From Massilia sp. YIM B02763 (GTDB taxonomy: Bacteria; Pseudomonadota; Gammaproteobacteria; Burkholderiales; Burkholderiaceae_D), in assembly GCF_030412015.1 (NCBI RefSeq), contig NZ_JASNRD010000020.1, positions 1 through 57,104 on the forward strand: a stretch of 57,104 bases of DNA, given 5' to 3'. Position numbers and translations under genes: made by a program. This document shows positions 15,911 through 24,722 of the stretch, piece by piece (the stretch's first letter is position 1; every line of letters starts with the position of its first letter). A model generated the notes under the pieces. It was not told the DNA's origin and ran no database searches. It saw only the letters and a program-made list of their open reading frames with translations.

Positions 15911-18834
15911 CACTTGATCTCCTTGGATGGCGGCAGCGCTTCCGGCACCACGGCGCGCGCGGGCATGGGCATGCGGTGGCTGCGCAGCGACTGGTGCGCG
16001 AGCGCCACCAGGATCAGCATGGTGGCGCCGACGACGACGAGGAACACGCCGACGTCGAAGAAGAAGGCGCTCGGCACGTGCAGCTCGCCCAGCACGGGCA
16101 GCGACAGGTGCGCCGTGTGGCTGGTCAGGAACGGGTAGCCCAGCAGCCAGGCGCCCGCGCCCGTCAGCACGGCCGTGGCCAGGCCGCCGGCGATCCAGCG
16201 GTGCGGACGCAGGCGCAGGTGCGCCTCGACCCAGTCGGTGCCGGCCACCATGTATTGCGCGATCAGCGCGGTGGAAAAGATCAGGCCCGCGACAAAGCCG
16301 CCGCCCGGCAGGTTGTGGCCGCGCATGAAGAAGTACAGCGCGATGACGCCCATCACGGGCAGCAGGAAACGCACGTACACCGCCTGCACCATCAGGTAGC
16401 CGCCGGCGGCCTGCTCGCCCGGCGGCTGGGCCACGGCGGGATCCACGTCGTTGGCCTGCTGGACCGGAATGGCGACGCTCTCGGGCGCGGGACGGAAGCG
16501 GCGCAGCAGCGCATAGACCGTGAGCGCGACGGCGCCCAGCACCGTGATCTCGCCCATCGTGTCGAAGCCGCGGAAATCGACCAGCAGCACGTTCACCACG
16601 TTGGCGCCGCCCCCCTCCGATAGCGCGCGCAGCACGTAGAAGTCGCTGATGGGGGCGCCCGGCGCGCGCGCCAGCACGACCCAGCTGACCGCCGCCAGCC
16701 CTAGCCCACCGGCCAGCGCGATCGTCGCGTCGCGGCCGCGCCGCCACCAGGTGCGGGGCGGCGCGTGCGGCAGCAGTTCGGCAGGACGCTTGCGCGGCGG
16801 CAGCCAGCGCAGGCCCAGCAGGATCAGCACCGTGGTCACCGTCTCCACCATCAGCTGCGTGAGCGCCAGGTCGGGCGCCGACAGCCACAGGAAGGTGATG
16901 CTGACGACGATGCCGGTGCCGCCCACCATCACCAGCGCCGCCATGCGGTGGTACTTGGCCTTCCAGGCGGCGGCCACGGCGCAGGTGGCGCCGATCGCCC
17001 ACAGCAGGGCGAACGCGGGGTCGAAGCCATCCAGGTCCGGCATGGCCAGCGCCGGCAACGGGTCGGCCAGCAGCAGCGGCACCGCCACCAGCAGCACGGC
17101 GATGGCGAGGAATTGCGGCTGCAGGCGGCGCGTGGCAGCATGGCGCATCAGCCGCTCGGCCGCCAGGCCCAGCGCCGACATCACGTTCTCGTAGGCTTGC
17201 GCCCCCTTGATGCGGTGCAGGACGGGAACGTCGCTCCGTTCGCGCAGGTTGGCGCGGCGCCGCAGCCAGATGTAGAACAGGCAGCCGCCGCCCAGCGCCA
17301 CGAAGCTCATCGCCAGCGGCAGGTTGAAGCCGTGCCAGATCGCCAGGTCGTATTCCGGCATGCGGCTGCCCAGCACGGCGCGCGCCGCCACGGCCAGCAC
17401 GGCGCCCACGGCCAGGTGCGGCACCACGCCGACGGCGACGCACACGACGACGAGGAATTCCACGGGAAAGCGCATCCAGTGCGGCGGCTCGTTCGGCGGG
17501 TCTTCGAGGTCGCATTTCAGCGGCCCGAAGAACACGCTGATGAAGCGCAGCGAATAGGCGACGCTGAAGATGCCCATCAGCGTGGCCGCCACCGCCATCG
17601 ACCAGTCCTCGTCGCCGCCGACCAGCGCGGCCTCGGAAAAGAACATCTCCTTCGACAGGAAGCCGTTCAGCAGCGGCACCCCGGCCATGGCGGCGCTGGC
17701 GACGATCGCCAGCGCCGCCGTGATCGGCATCGCCCGGCGCAGGCCGCGCAGCACGCGCATGTCGCGCGAACTGGTCTCGTGGTCGATGATGCCGACGGCC
17801 ATGAACAGCGAGGCCTTGAACACGGCGTGGTTCATCGTATGGAAGATCGCCGCCACGACGGACAGCGGATTGCCGATCCCCAGCAGCACGACGATCAGGC
17901 CCAGGTGGCTGATGGTCGAGTAGGCGAGCAGGCCCTTCATGTCGTTCTGGAAGATCGCGTAGAAGGACCCGAGCAGCAGCGTGCACACGCCGGCGCCGCC
18001 CACGATCCACGTCCATTCGTGGGTGCCGGACAGCGCCGGCGACAGGCGCATCAGCAGGAACACGCCGGCCTTCACCATCGTGGCCGAGTGCAGGTAGGCC
18101 GAGACGGGCGTGGGCGCCGCCATCGCGTGCGGCAGCCAGAAGTGGAAGGGGAATTGCGCGCTCTTGGTCAGCGCGCCCAGCGCCACCAGCACCAGGGCAG
18201 GCAGGTACAGCGGGTGCGCGCGGATCGCGTCGCCGGCCGCCAGCACCTCGTCGAGTTCGTAGCTGCCAGCGATGTGGCCCAGGATCAGCACGCCGGCCAG
18301 CAGGCACAGGCCACCGCTGGTCGTCACGGTGAACGCCATGCGCGCGCCGCGGCGGGCGTCGTTGCGCTCCGTCCAGTAGCCGATCAGCAGGAAGGACGCA
18401 AGGCTGGTCAGTTCCCAGAACATCACCATCTGGATCAGGTTGCCGGACAGGACCACGCCCAGCATCGCGCCCATGAAGGCCAGCATGTAGGCGAAGAAGC
18501 GCGCCACGGGGTCGCGCCGCGACATGTAGTAGCGCGCATAGATCATCACCAGCACGCCGATGCCCAGCACCATGATCGTGAACAGCCAGGCCAGGCCGTC
18601 CATGCGCCAGACCAGGTCGAGGCCGTATTGCGGCAGCCAGGTGAAGCGCGTGTCGAGCACCTCTCCCCCTTCGATGCGGCGGAACTGGGCAATGGCGACG
18701 ACGAGGCCGGCGAGCGCGGTTGCTGTCGCAACCAGCGCGGGCCGCGTGCGCGAGCCGGGCGGACAGCTGGCCGCGACGAAGGCGCCGATGAACGGGATGA
18801 GGATGAGCAGGGGCAGCGGCTCGGTCGGCAGCAT
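15910..18834 (-). CDS. mrpA: Mrp/Pha monovalent cation/H+ antiporter fused subunits A and B
   Basis: A 974-residue protein. The N-terminal part is NuoL-like (MrpA core: FWELTSLASFLLIGYW, SAQFPFHFWLPHAMAAPTPVSAYLHSATMVKAG). The C-terminal part carries MrpB (LYFFMRGHNLPGGGFVAGLI, near residue 830), so A and B are fused, as in the Pha systems of Gram-negative bacteria. It is the first gene of the operon mrpA(B)-C-D-E-F-G, which exports Na+ or K+ in exchange for protons in pH and salt homeostasis. I set the start at 18834 because AGGAGGTAG precedes it at ideal spacing; an in-frame codon 99 bases upstream lacks such a site. All downstream genes overlap. Confidence 0.93.
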   Translation of the reverse strand: MLPTEPLPLLILIPFIGAFVAASCPPGSRTRPALVATATALAGLVVAIAQFRRIEGGEVLDTRFTWLPQYGLDLVWRMDGLAWLFTIMVLGIGVLVMIYARYYMSRRDPVARFFAYMLAFMGAMLGVVLSGNLIQMVMFWELTSLASFLLIGYWTERNDARRGARMAFTVTTSGGLCLLAGVLILGHIAGSYELDEVLAAGDAIRAHPLYLPALVLVALGALTKSAQFPFHFWLPHAMAAPTPVSAYLHSATMVKAGVFLLMRLSPALSGTHEWTWIVGGAGVCTLLLGSFYAIFQNDMKGLLAYSTISHLGLIVVLLGIGNPLSVVAAIFHTMNHAVFKASLFMAVGIIDHETSSRDMRVLRGLRRAMPITAALAIVASAAMAGVPLLNGFLSKEMFFSEAALVGGDEDWSMAVAATLMGIFSVAYSLRFISVFFGPLKCDLEDPPNEPPHWMRFPVEFLVVVCVAVGVVPHLAVGAVLAVAARAVLGSRMPEYDLAIWHGFNLPLAMSFVALGGGCLFYIWLRRRANLRERSDVPVLHRIKGAQAYENVMSALGLAAERLMRHAATRRLQPQFLAIAVLLVAVPLLLADPLPALAMPDLDGFDPAFALLWAIGATCAVAAAWKAKYHRMAALVMVGGTGIVVSITFLWLSAPDLALTQLMVETVTTVLILLGLRWLPPRKRPAELLPHAPPRTWWRRGRDATIALAGGLGLAAVSWVVLARAPGAPISDFYVLRALSEGGGANVVNVLLVDFRGFDTMGEITVLGAVALTVYALLRRFRPAPESVAIPVQQANDVDPAVAQPPGEQAAGGYLMVQAVYVRFLLPVMGVIALYFFMRGHNLPGGGFVAGLIFSTALIAQYMVAGTDWVEAHLRLRPHRWIAGGLATAVLTGAGAWLLGYPFLTSHTAHLSLPVLGELHVPSAFFFDVGVFLVVVGATMLILVALAHQSLRSHRMPMPARAVVPEALPPSKEIK

Positions 18835-18980
18835 CGGGCCTACCTCCTGCAGCCGCGCAACGAGCGCCCGGTAAATGACATGTAAAAATCCGGCATGGGG
18901 CCACTCTAGCGGTTTTGTGGCAAAAATGACCACGCGTTACTTTCCGGCTTCAATTGTTCAATATCGGCAACTTCACGCCG

Positions 18981-19014
18981 GTGTCACGCCGAGGTCATAT
19001 TCGGTGCTTATCGT
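18981..19014 (+). promoter_or_regulatory. Pho-box-like site and -10 of the metallophosphatase gene
   Basis: Two 7-base units, GTGTCAC (18981-18987) and AGGTCAT (18992-18998), are separated by 4 bases, the geometry of a PhoB site (CTGTCAT-N4-CTGTCAT). A possible -10, TATCGT (19009-19014), follows after 10 bases, the spacing expected when PhoB replaces the -35. The coding start is at 19045. One unit is a good match and the other moderate, so this is a candidate only. Confidence 0.45.
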
Positions 19015-19044
19015 GTTGCCACTTCATAAAAACGAGGATCACCG

Positions 19045-20463
19045 ATGACCCGCTCCAAGCGCCCCCGCCTTCTTGCGGCCAGGCTGCTGTGCCTATCCGG
19101 CGCGCTGCTCGCCGGCTGCAGCACCACCAACGACGAAGCAAGCCGCGACCAGCACGTCAAGTATGCCTGGGTGGTACTGGGCGACGGCGGCAAGCCGATC
19201 GCGCGCGTCGCCACCGATTACCCCAGCTGCCCCTACGTCACCGTGGACGGCAACTCGACCCGCATGACCGTGCGCGCCGCGGCCGGTACCGCGGCCCTGC
19301 GCACGACGGCCAGCAGCCCGGCCGATTCGAAGCCGTCGGCATTCCCCCTGACGACGTGCGAAGCGGCATTGCCGTCCGGCGCCAAGGTCGCCCAGGTCGG
19401 CGACAAGCTCCTGCCCCTGCCGAAGGCCGACCCGCAGCGGATCCTGATTCTGGCCGATACCGGCTGCCGCCTGAAGAAGGCGGATAACGCCTTCCAGAGC
19501 TGCAACGACGCCGAGGCCTGGCCGCTGGCGCAGATCGCCGCCACCGCGGCGGCCATGAAGCCGGATCTCGTGCTGCACATCGGCGACTACCACTACCGCG
19601 AGAACGCCTGCCCGTCCGACATCGGCGGCTGCAAGGACAGTCCGTGGGGCTATGGCTGGGATACCTGGGAAGCGGACCTGTTCAAGCCGGCCGCGCCGCT
19701 GCTCGCGGCCGCGCCGTGGGTCGTCGTGCGCGGCAACCACGAGGAATGCGCCCGCGCGGGCCAGGGCTGGTTCCGCCTCCTCGACACGCAGGCCTACAGC
19801 GCCGCGCGCAGCTGCGACGACCCCGCTAACGATGCCGGCGCCAACTACACGACGCCCTACGCCGTTCCCGTCGGCGGCGACACCCAGTTCATCGTGTTCG
19901 ACTCGGCGCGCACCGGCAAGGCGGCACTGTCCGCGACGGACCCGCAATTCATCGCCTACCAGAAGGACTTCGGCACCGCGGCCAAGCTGGCCGCGAAAGC
20001 CAAGACGACGAGCCTGTTCGTCAACCACCACCCGATCCTGGGCTTCGCGCCGATCGCGGGCGGCCCGCCCGCCGGCGGCAATGCCGCGCTGCTGTCGGTG
20101 GCCGCACAGGTCAACCCGGCCGCCTACTATCCGCCCGGCGTGTCGCTGGCGCTGCACGGCCACGTGCACGACTTCCAGGCCATCAATTTCAGCTCGAACC
20201 ACCCCGCCACCTTCGTCAGCGGGAACGGCGGCGACAACCTCGACGTCGCCCTGCCCGATCCGTTCCCCGCCAACCTGGGTCCGGCGCCCGGCGTCTCCGT
20301 CGAGCGCATCACGCACAGCGTGACGTTCGGCTTCATGACGATGGAGCGCAGCGGCACCAGCTGGACCTTCAAGGCGTACACCAAGGCCGGCAAGCTGATG
20401 GCGACCTGCGCGCAGTCGCTCAACAAGATCCGCTGCGACAAGGCGGGCTTCCTTGCTGGCTAG
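19045..20463 (+). CDS. Lipoprotein metallophosphoesterase
   Basis: A 472-residue protein with a lipoprotein signal (lipobox LLAGC, Cys25) and a calcineurin-like phosphoesterase domain. Metal-binding motifs appear in order: ADTG (D138), GDYHY (G180-D181), GNHE (230-233), VNHH (about 329) and GHVH (about 372). It probably hydrolyses phosphate esters in the periplasm or at the outer membrane. The Pho-box-like site upstream suggests phosphate control. The next gene starts inside its last codons (11-bp overlap), implying coupled translation with a di-heme peroxidase. The substrate is unknown. Confidence 0.88.
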   Translation: MTRSKRPRLLAARLLCLSGALLAGCSTTNDEASRDQHVKYAWVVLGDGGKPIARVATDYPSCPYVTVDGNSTRMTVRAAAGTAALRTTASSPADSKPSAFPLTTCEAALPSGAKVAQVGDKLLPLPKADPQRILILADTGCRLKKADNAFQSCNDAEAWPLAQIAATAAAMKPDLVLHIGDYHYRENACPSDIGGCKDSPWGYGWDTWEADLFKPAAPLLAAAPWVVVRGNHEECARAGQGWFRLLDTQAYSAARSCDDPANDAGANYTTPYAVPVGGDTQFIVFDSARTGKAALSATDPQFIAYQKDFGTAAKLAAKAKTTSLFVNHHPILGFAPIAGGPPAGGNAALLSVAAQVNPAAYYPPGVSLALHGHVHDFQAINFSSNHPATFVSGNGGDNLDVALPDPFPANLGPAPGVSVERITHSVTFGFMTMERSGTSWTFKAYTKAGKLMATCAQSLNKIRCDKAGFLAG

Positions 20464-21733
20464 GTTCACAGGCGCCGCCGGCGCTGCGCTTCTCGCGGCC
20501 TGCGCCGCCGCGTCGGCTGGGACTGCGGCGTCGCCCGTCGAGGTCGCGCGCATCGGCGCCACGCCGCAGCGTGCCTCCATGCCCGAGGTCGCGGGGCCGT
20601 TCACGCCGGCCCCGGCGCGTGTCGCACTGGGCCGCCAGGTGTTCTTCGACCCGCGCCTGTCCGAGCCCGCGGGTACCAGCTGCGCCAGCTGCCACGATCC
20701 GCGCCAGGCCTTTTCCGGCAACCACGGCTCGCGCCTCGGCGTGGCGCTGGGCAGCCGGCCCGGCCTGGTCGGCATCCGCAACACGCCGTCCGCGCTGTAC
20801 GTGGCCTACATCCCGCGCCTGTTCTTCTACCAGGACGACGATGCCCTGGCGCCGATCCCGTTCGGCGGCCTGTTCGCGGATGGACGCGTGGACACGGTCG
20901 CGGAACTGGCGCGCCATCCCCTGCTCGACCCGCGCGAGATGCACAACGCCAGCGCCGCCCAGGTGCGCCGCAAGCTGGCCGCGGCGCCCTATGCCGACGC
21001 CTTCCGGCGCGAGTTCGGCGCGCGCGTGTTCGACACCGATGGCGCCGCCTTCGCGGCGCTGGGCAGCGCACTGGAAAGTTTTTTCCAGAGTCCCGAGATG
21101 GCGCCCTTCTCGTCGCGCTACGACGACTGGGTGCGGGGCAAGGAGACATTGACGGCGCAGGAACTGCGCGGCCTGAAGTTGTTCAAGGACCCGGACAAGG
21201 GCAATTGCGCGAGCTGCCACAAGTTCAACGAGACCTCGTCCAATCCGGCCCGCTCGCTGTTCACCGATTTCGGCTTCGACGCCGCCGGCCTGCCGCGCAA
21301 CCGCGCGATTCCGGCCAACGCGGACCCGAACTATTTCGACACGGGGCTATGCAAGGTCGCCGCCGCCAAGGGCTGGCCGGACAGCGGCCAGTACTGCGGC
21401 TACTTCCGCACGCCGAGCCTGCGCAACGTCGCGGTGCGCGAACGCCTGATGCACAACGGGATCTTCGACGACTTGCGCGACGCCGTCGCGTTCTATGCAA
21501 CGCGGTCGGTCACGCCGGAGCGCTGGTACAAGGGAGGACAATCATTCGACGACGTGCCCAGACGCCATCGCGGCAACGTCAACGTTGCCACGCTGCCCTA
21601 CAACCGGGTGAAGGGAATGCGGCCGGCCCTCGACGACGCCGAGATCGACGCCATCGTGGCCTTCCTGCGCACGCTCACGGATGCGCCGTGGGCGCCTTCA
21701 GCCGGACAGCAAGCGGTCCGCGCAGCCCGTTGA
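20453..21733 (+). CDS. Di-heme cytochrome c peroxidase / MauG family protein
   Basis: A 426-residue exported protein with two c-type heme motifs, CASCH at 77-81 and CASCH at 252-256, each in the typical peroxidase context (GRQVFFDPRLS upstream of the first; LKLFKDPDKGNCASCHKFNE around the second). The N terminus is a signal peptide; LLAAC could also make it a lipoprotein. Family members reduce H2O2 with electrons from cytochrome c or oxidise proteins (MauG). Translation appears to start at a TTG at 20453, inside the preceding phosphatase gene, after AAGGCGGG. The coupling to a phosphatase suggests a shared job that I cannot name. Confidence 0.85.
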   Translation: MLARFTGAAGAALLAACAAASAGTAASPVEVARIGATPQRASMPEVAGPFTPAPARVALGRQVFFDPRLSEPAGTSCASCHDPRQAFSGNHGSRLGVALGSRPGLVGIRNTPSALYVAYIPRLFFYQDDDALAPIPFGGLFADGRVDTVAELARHPLLDPREMHNASAAQVRRKLAAAPYADAFRREFGARVFDTDGAAFAALGSALESFFQSPEMAPFSSRYDDWVRGKETLTAQELRGLKLFKDPDKGNCASCHKFNETSSNPARSLFTDFGFDAAGLPRNRAIPANADPNYFDTGLCKVAAAKGWPDSGQYCGYFRTPSLRNVAVRERLMHNGIFDDLRDAVAFYATRSVTPERWYKGGQSFDDVPRRHRGNVNVATLPYNRVKGMRPALDDAEIDAIVAFLRTLTDAPWAPSAGQQAVRAAR

Positions 21734-21762
21734 TCGGAGCCGCGTGACCGCGCCATCGTGGA

Positions 21763-21840
21763 TCAGTGGAAGAACAGGTAGAACAGCACCAGGACGAAAG
21801 CGGGAACGCCCAGCAGCCATGCGATGAAATACTTGCCCAT
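21763..21840 (-). CDS. 25-residue single-span membrane peptide
   Basis: An ATG at 21840 is preceded by AAAGGAGAGAATC, an excellent ribosome-binding site, and opens a 25-codon frame ending in TGA. The peptide begins MGKYFIAW and consists almost wholly of one transmembrane helix (Leu, Val, Phe, Ala, with one Gly-Val-Pro kink), ending in FFH. The strong site and uniformly hydrophobic composition argue for a real gene too short for most gene finders. It lies 102 bp downstream of the acetyltransferase gene on the same strand and converges with the peroxidase gene. The function is unknown. Confidence 0.65.
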   Translation of the reverse strand: MGKYFIAWLLGVPAFVLVLFYLFFH

Positions 21841-21942
21841 GATTCTCTCCTTTGCATATGCTTGGTTGACGGTTCCAGCATGCCGCAGCCGCGGGGCCGC
21901 TTCCGTTCGCCAATGCACAAACGATGCAAGAAAGATCACGGT

Positions 21943-24621
21943 TCACCGGAGCGGCAGCCAGAACTTGCGCACGCCCTCTTCCTCGTCCACCGGCCCCACC
22001 GTGAAGCCCAGCTTCTTCACGAGACCGATCACGGGCGCGTTCTGCGGCAGCGCCTCGCCGACGATCTCGCGCGTGCCGCGCGCGCGGCAATAGGCGATCA
22101 GCTTGTTCATCAACAGGATGCCCAGCCCCTTGCCCTTCAGGTCGGAGCGCACGGTGACGGCGAATTCCGCGCTCATATTGTCCGGGTCCGCGACCACGCG
22201 GCCCACGCCCAGCGTCTCCGGCGTGCCGTCGGCCGTGGGGCGGGTGGCGATGAAGGCCATCTCGCGGTCGTAGTCGATCTGCGTGAACCTTGCCAGCTGC
22301 GCCGGCTGCAGCTCGCGCACGCGCACGAACATGCGGTAGCGCACGTCGTCCGGCGTGAGCGCGTTGAAGAAGGCGACGTGGGCCGGGCCGTCTTCCGGCC
22401 GGATCGGCCGCAGCAGCAGCTCGCCGCCCTGCCAGGGGATCGTTTCCTCCAGCTCGGCCGGATAGGGTCGGATCGCCAGCCGGTCCAGCGTGCTGCCCGA
22501 GCGGTCGGCCATGGCGATGCGCATGCGCGCGTCCAGCACCACGGCCCCGCCGCTGTGCGCGAGCAGCGGATTGATGTCCAGCTCGACGATCTCGGGAATC
22601 TCCGCCACCAGGCGCGCCACCTGCACCAGCACGGCGAGCACGGCGTCCATGTCGGCGGCGGGGTGGTTGCGGTAGCCCTTCAACTGGCGCGCGATGCGGG
22701 TGCGCCGCACCAGGTCGCGCGCCAGCACCATGTTCAGCGGCGGCAGCGCCACCGCATAGTCGGCCACCACCTCGACCGCCAGGCCGCCCTGGCCGAACAG
22801 GATCACGGGACCGAACACGGGATCGGTGGCGGCGCCCGCGATCAGTTCGTGGGCCTGCGGGTTACGCGCCATCGCCTGCACGATGAAGCCGTCCAGGCGC
22901 GCGTCCGGGCGCAGCTCGGCCAGGCGGCGGCGCATGCGCTCGGCCGCGGCGCGCACGGCTTCCGGCGTATCGAGGTCGAGGGTGACGCCGCCCACGTCGC
23001 TCTTCTGCGCCACGTCCGGCGACAGGATCTTGACGGCGACGGGAAAGCCGATGTCGGCGGCGGCAAGGACCGCGTCCTCCGGCGTGGCGGCGGAGCGCGT
23101 CGGCACCACGGGAATGCCGTAGGCGGACAGGATCTCCTTGGTGTCCGGATCGGCCAGCAGGTAGCGGCCCTTGTCCAGCGCCGCGCGCACGAGGCGGCGC
23201 GCCCGCTCGCGGTCCGGCTCGTCGCCGCCGAAGGAGCCCGGGACTTCCATCAGCAATTGCTGGTTGTGGCGGTAATGGACGATCTGCAGGAAGCCGTTGA
23301 CGGCATCCTCGGGCGTGCGGTACGACGGCATGCCGGCCTCCGCGGCGATGAGGCGCGCGCTGCTCACGGACTGCCCGCCCAGCCAGCAGGCGAGCACGTT
23401 GCGCGACGATGCCTGCGCGAGCGGCGCCACGGCGCGCGCCACGTCGGCAGGATCGACGACGGCGTTGGGCGCGTGGATCACCAGCACGGCGTCCACGCGC
23501 GGGTCGCGCAGCAGCAGCTCGACCACCTCGCGGTAGCGTTCCGGCGGGGCGTCGCCGCGCAGGTTCAGCGGGCCGCTGCCGCGCCACTCGGGCACCACAT
23601 CGCGCAGGCGCGCCACCGTGGCCTCGTCCAGCTCGGCGGCCTGGCCGCCGCCCGCCTGCAAGGCGTCCGCGGCGAGGACCACCGGCCCGGCGCCGTTGCA
23701 CAGGATCGCCAGGCGTTCGCCGTACAAGGGCTTGGCGCGCGCCAGCGTCTCGACGGCGGCGAACAGCTGCTCGGTGGTGGTCACGCGCAGCATGCCGGCG
23801 CGGCGGATCGCGGCGTCGTAGACGTCGTCCGGCGCCGCCAGCACGCCGGACAGGCAGGCGCCCACCGCCGCCCCTTCCAGAGAACGGCCGGCCTTGAGCA
23901 CGACGGTCGGCTTGCTGCGCGCCGCCGCGCGCGCCGCCGACAGGAACTTGCGGGCATAGCGCACGCTCTCCACGTGCAGCAGGATCGCGGCCGTGCCGGG
24001 ATCGCTGGCCAGGTAGTCGAGCACGTCGCCGAAGTCGACGTCGCCCGACTCGCCCAGGGACACGAAGCTGGAAAAGCCGATGCCGCGCATGCGTGCCCAG
24101 TCGAGCACCCCCGTCATCATGGCGCCCGACTCGGACACGAAGGCGATCCGGCCCGAGGCGGCGCCGCCTGCGGCGATGCTGGCGTTCAGGCCGATCGACG
24201 GCGCCAGCAGGCCGGAACTGTTGGGCCCCAGGATGCGCAGCAAATAGGGATGGGCGGCGTCCAGCGTGGCCTGCTTCAGGCTGCGGCCGCGCACGTCGCG
24301 CGCCGTCGACAGTCCGGCGCTCATCACGATGGCCGCGCGCGTCCCCATCGCGCCCAGCGTGCGCACGATGCCGGGTATCGTCGGGGGCGGCGTGCAGATG
24401 ACGGCCAGTTCCGGCGCCGCCGGCAGGTCGGCGACGTCGCTCCAGACTTGCAGGCCGTCGAGTTCGTCGTACTTCGGATTGACCGGATACAGCTGTCCCT
24501 TGAAGCCGCTTTCGCGCAAATTGTGCAGCAGCGTGGCGCCCACGCTGCCGGGACGCTGCGAGGCGCCTACCAGCGCCACGGACTTGGGGGCGAACAGTTG
24601 TCGAAGGTTACGTACGCTCAT
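21943..24621 (-). CDS. patZ: PatZ-type protein lysine acetyltransferase (ACS-like plus GNAT)
   Basis: An 892-residue protein with an N-terminal ADP-forming acyl-CoA synthetase-like part and a C-terminal GNAT domain. CoA-binding: LFAPKSVALVGASQRPGSVG. A succinyl-CoA-ligase-like domain follows, then ATP-grasp (about 490-700). The GNAT domain (about 735-892) has the acetyl-CoA motif RSDLKGKGLGILLM. In active ADP-forming synthetases a phosphohistidine occurs in a SHTGALAG-like loop; here the matching stretch reads ACLSGVLA, without His. This is as in E. coli PatZ/Salmonella Pat, which acetylate metabolic enzymes such as acetyl-CoA synthetase. The start at 24621 fits the family; an ATG 15 bases upstream is possible. 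Confidence 0.92.
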   Translation of the reverse strand: MSVRNLRQLFAPKSVALVGASQRPGSVGATLLHNLRESGFKGQLYPVNPKYDELDGLQVWSDVADLPAAPELAVICTPPPTIPGIVRTLGAMGTRAAIVMSAGLSTARDVRGRSLKQATLDAAHPYLLRILGPNSSGLLAPSIGLNASIAAGGAASGRIAFVSESGAMMTGVLDWARMRGIGFSSFVSLGESGDVDFGDVLDYLASDPGTAAILLHVESVRYARKFLSAARAAARSKPTVVLKAGRSLEGAAVGACLSGVLAAPDDVYDAAIRRAGMLRVTTTEQLFAAVETLARAKPLYGERLAILCNGAGPVVLAADALQAGGGQAAELDEATVARLRDVVPEWRGSGPLNLRGDAPPERYREVVELLLRDPRVDAVLVIHAPNAVVDPADVARAVAPLAQASSRNVLACWLGGQSVSSARLIAAEAGMPSYRTPEDAVNGFLQIVHYRHNQQLLMEVPGSFGGDEPDRERARRLVRAALDKGRYLLADPDTKEILSAYGIPVVPTRSAATPEDAVLAAADIGFPVAVKILSPDVAQKSDVGGVTLDLDTPEAVRAAAERMRRRLAELRPDARLDGFIVQAMARNPQAHELIAGAATDPVFGPVILFGQGGLAVEVVADYAVALPPLNMVLARDLVRRTRIARQLKGYRNHPAADMDAVLAVLVQVARLVAEIPEIVELDINPLLAHSGGAVVLDARMRIAMADRSGSTLDRLAIRPYPAELEETIPWQGGELLLRPIRPEDGPAHVAFFNALTPDDVRYRMFVRVRELQPAQLARFTQIDYDREMAFIATRPTADGTPETLGVGRVVADPDNMSAEFAVTVRSDLKGKGLGILLMNKLIAYCRARGTREIVGEALPQNAPVIGLVKKLGFTVGPVDEEEGVRKFWLPLR

Positions 24622-24722
24622 GCGGGTCTCCGGCATGGCCCCCGTCCCGCGTCCACCCGTGCAGGGGTCGTGGACGCTTTTGGCTACACTTGAGCCGACG
24701 GACAACGAGGACGATGGCATTC

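Noticed and set aside
13989..15917. 642-codon plus-strand frame across mrpD and mrpC
   Set aside because: Composition (Gln, His, Arg, Gly rich) and its full overlap with a conserved antiporter operon mark it as a shadow.
16765..18885. 706-codon plus-strand frame opposite mrpA
   Set aside because: Same reason: no domain, extreme His/Gln/Arg content, and the antisense strand encodes a conserved 974-residue antiporter subunit.
21766..24693. 975-codon plus-strand frame opposite patZ
   Set aside because: It has no recognisable fold and mirrors the patZ gene codon for codon; long antisense frames are expected at this GC content.
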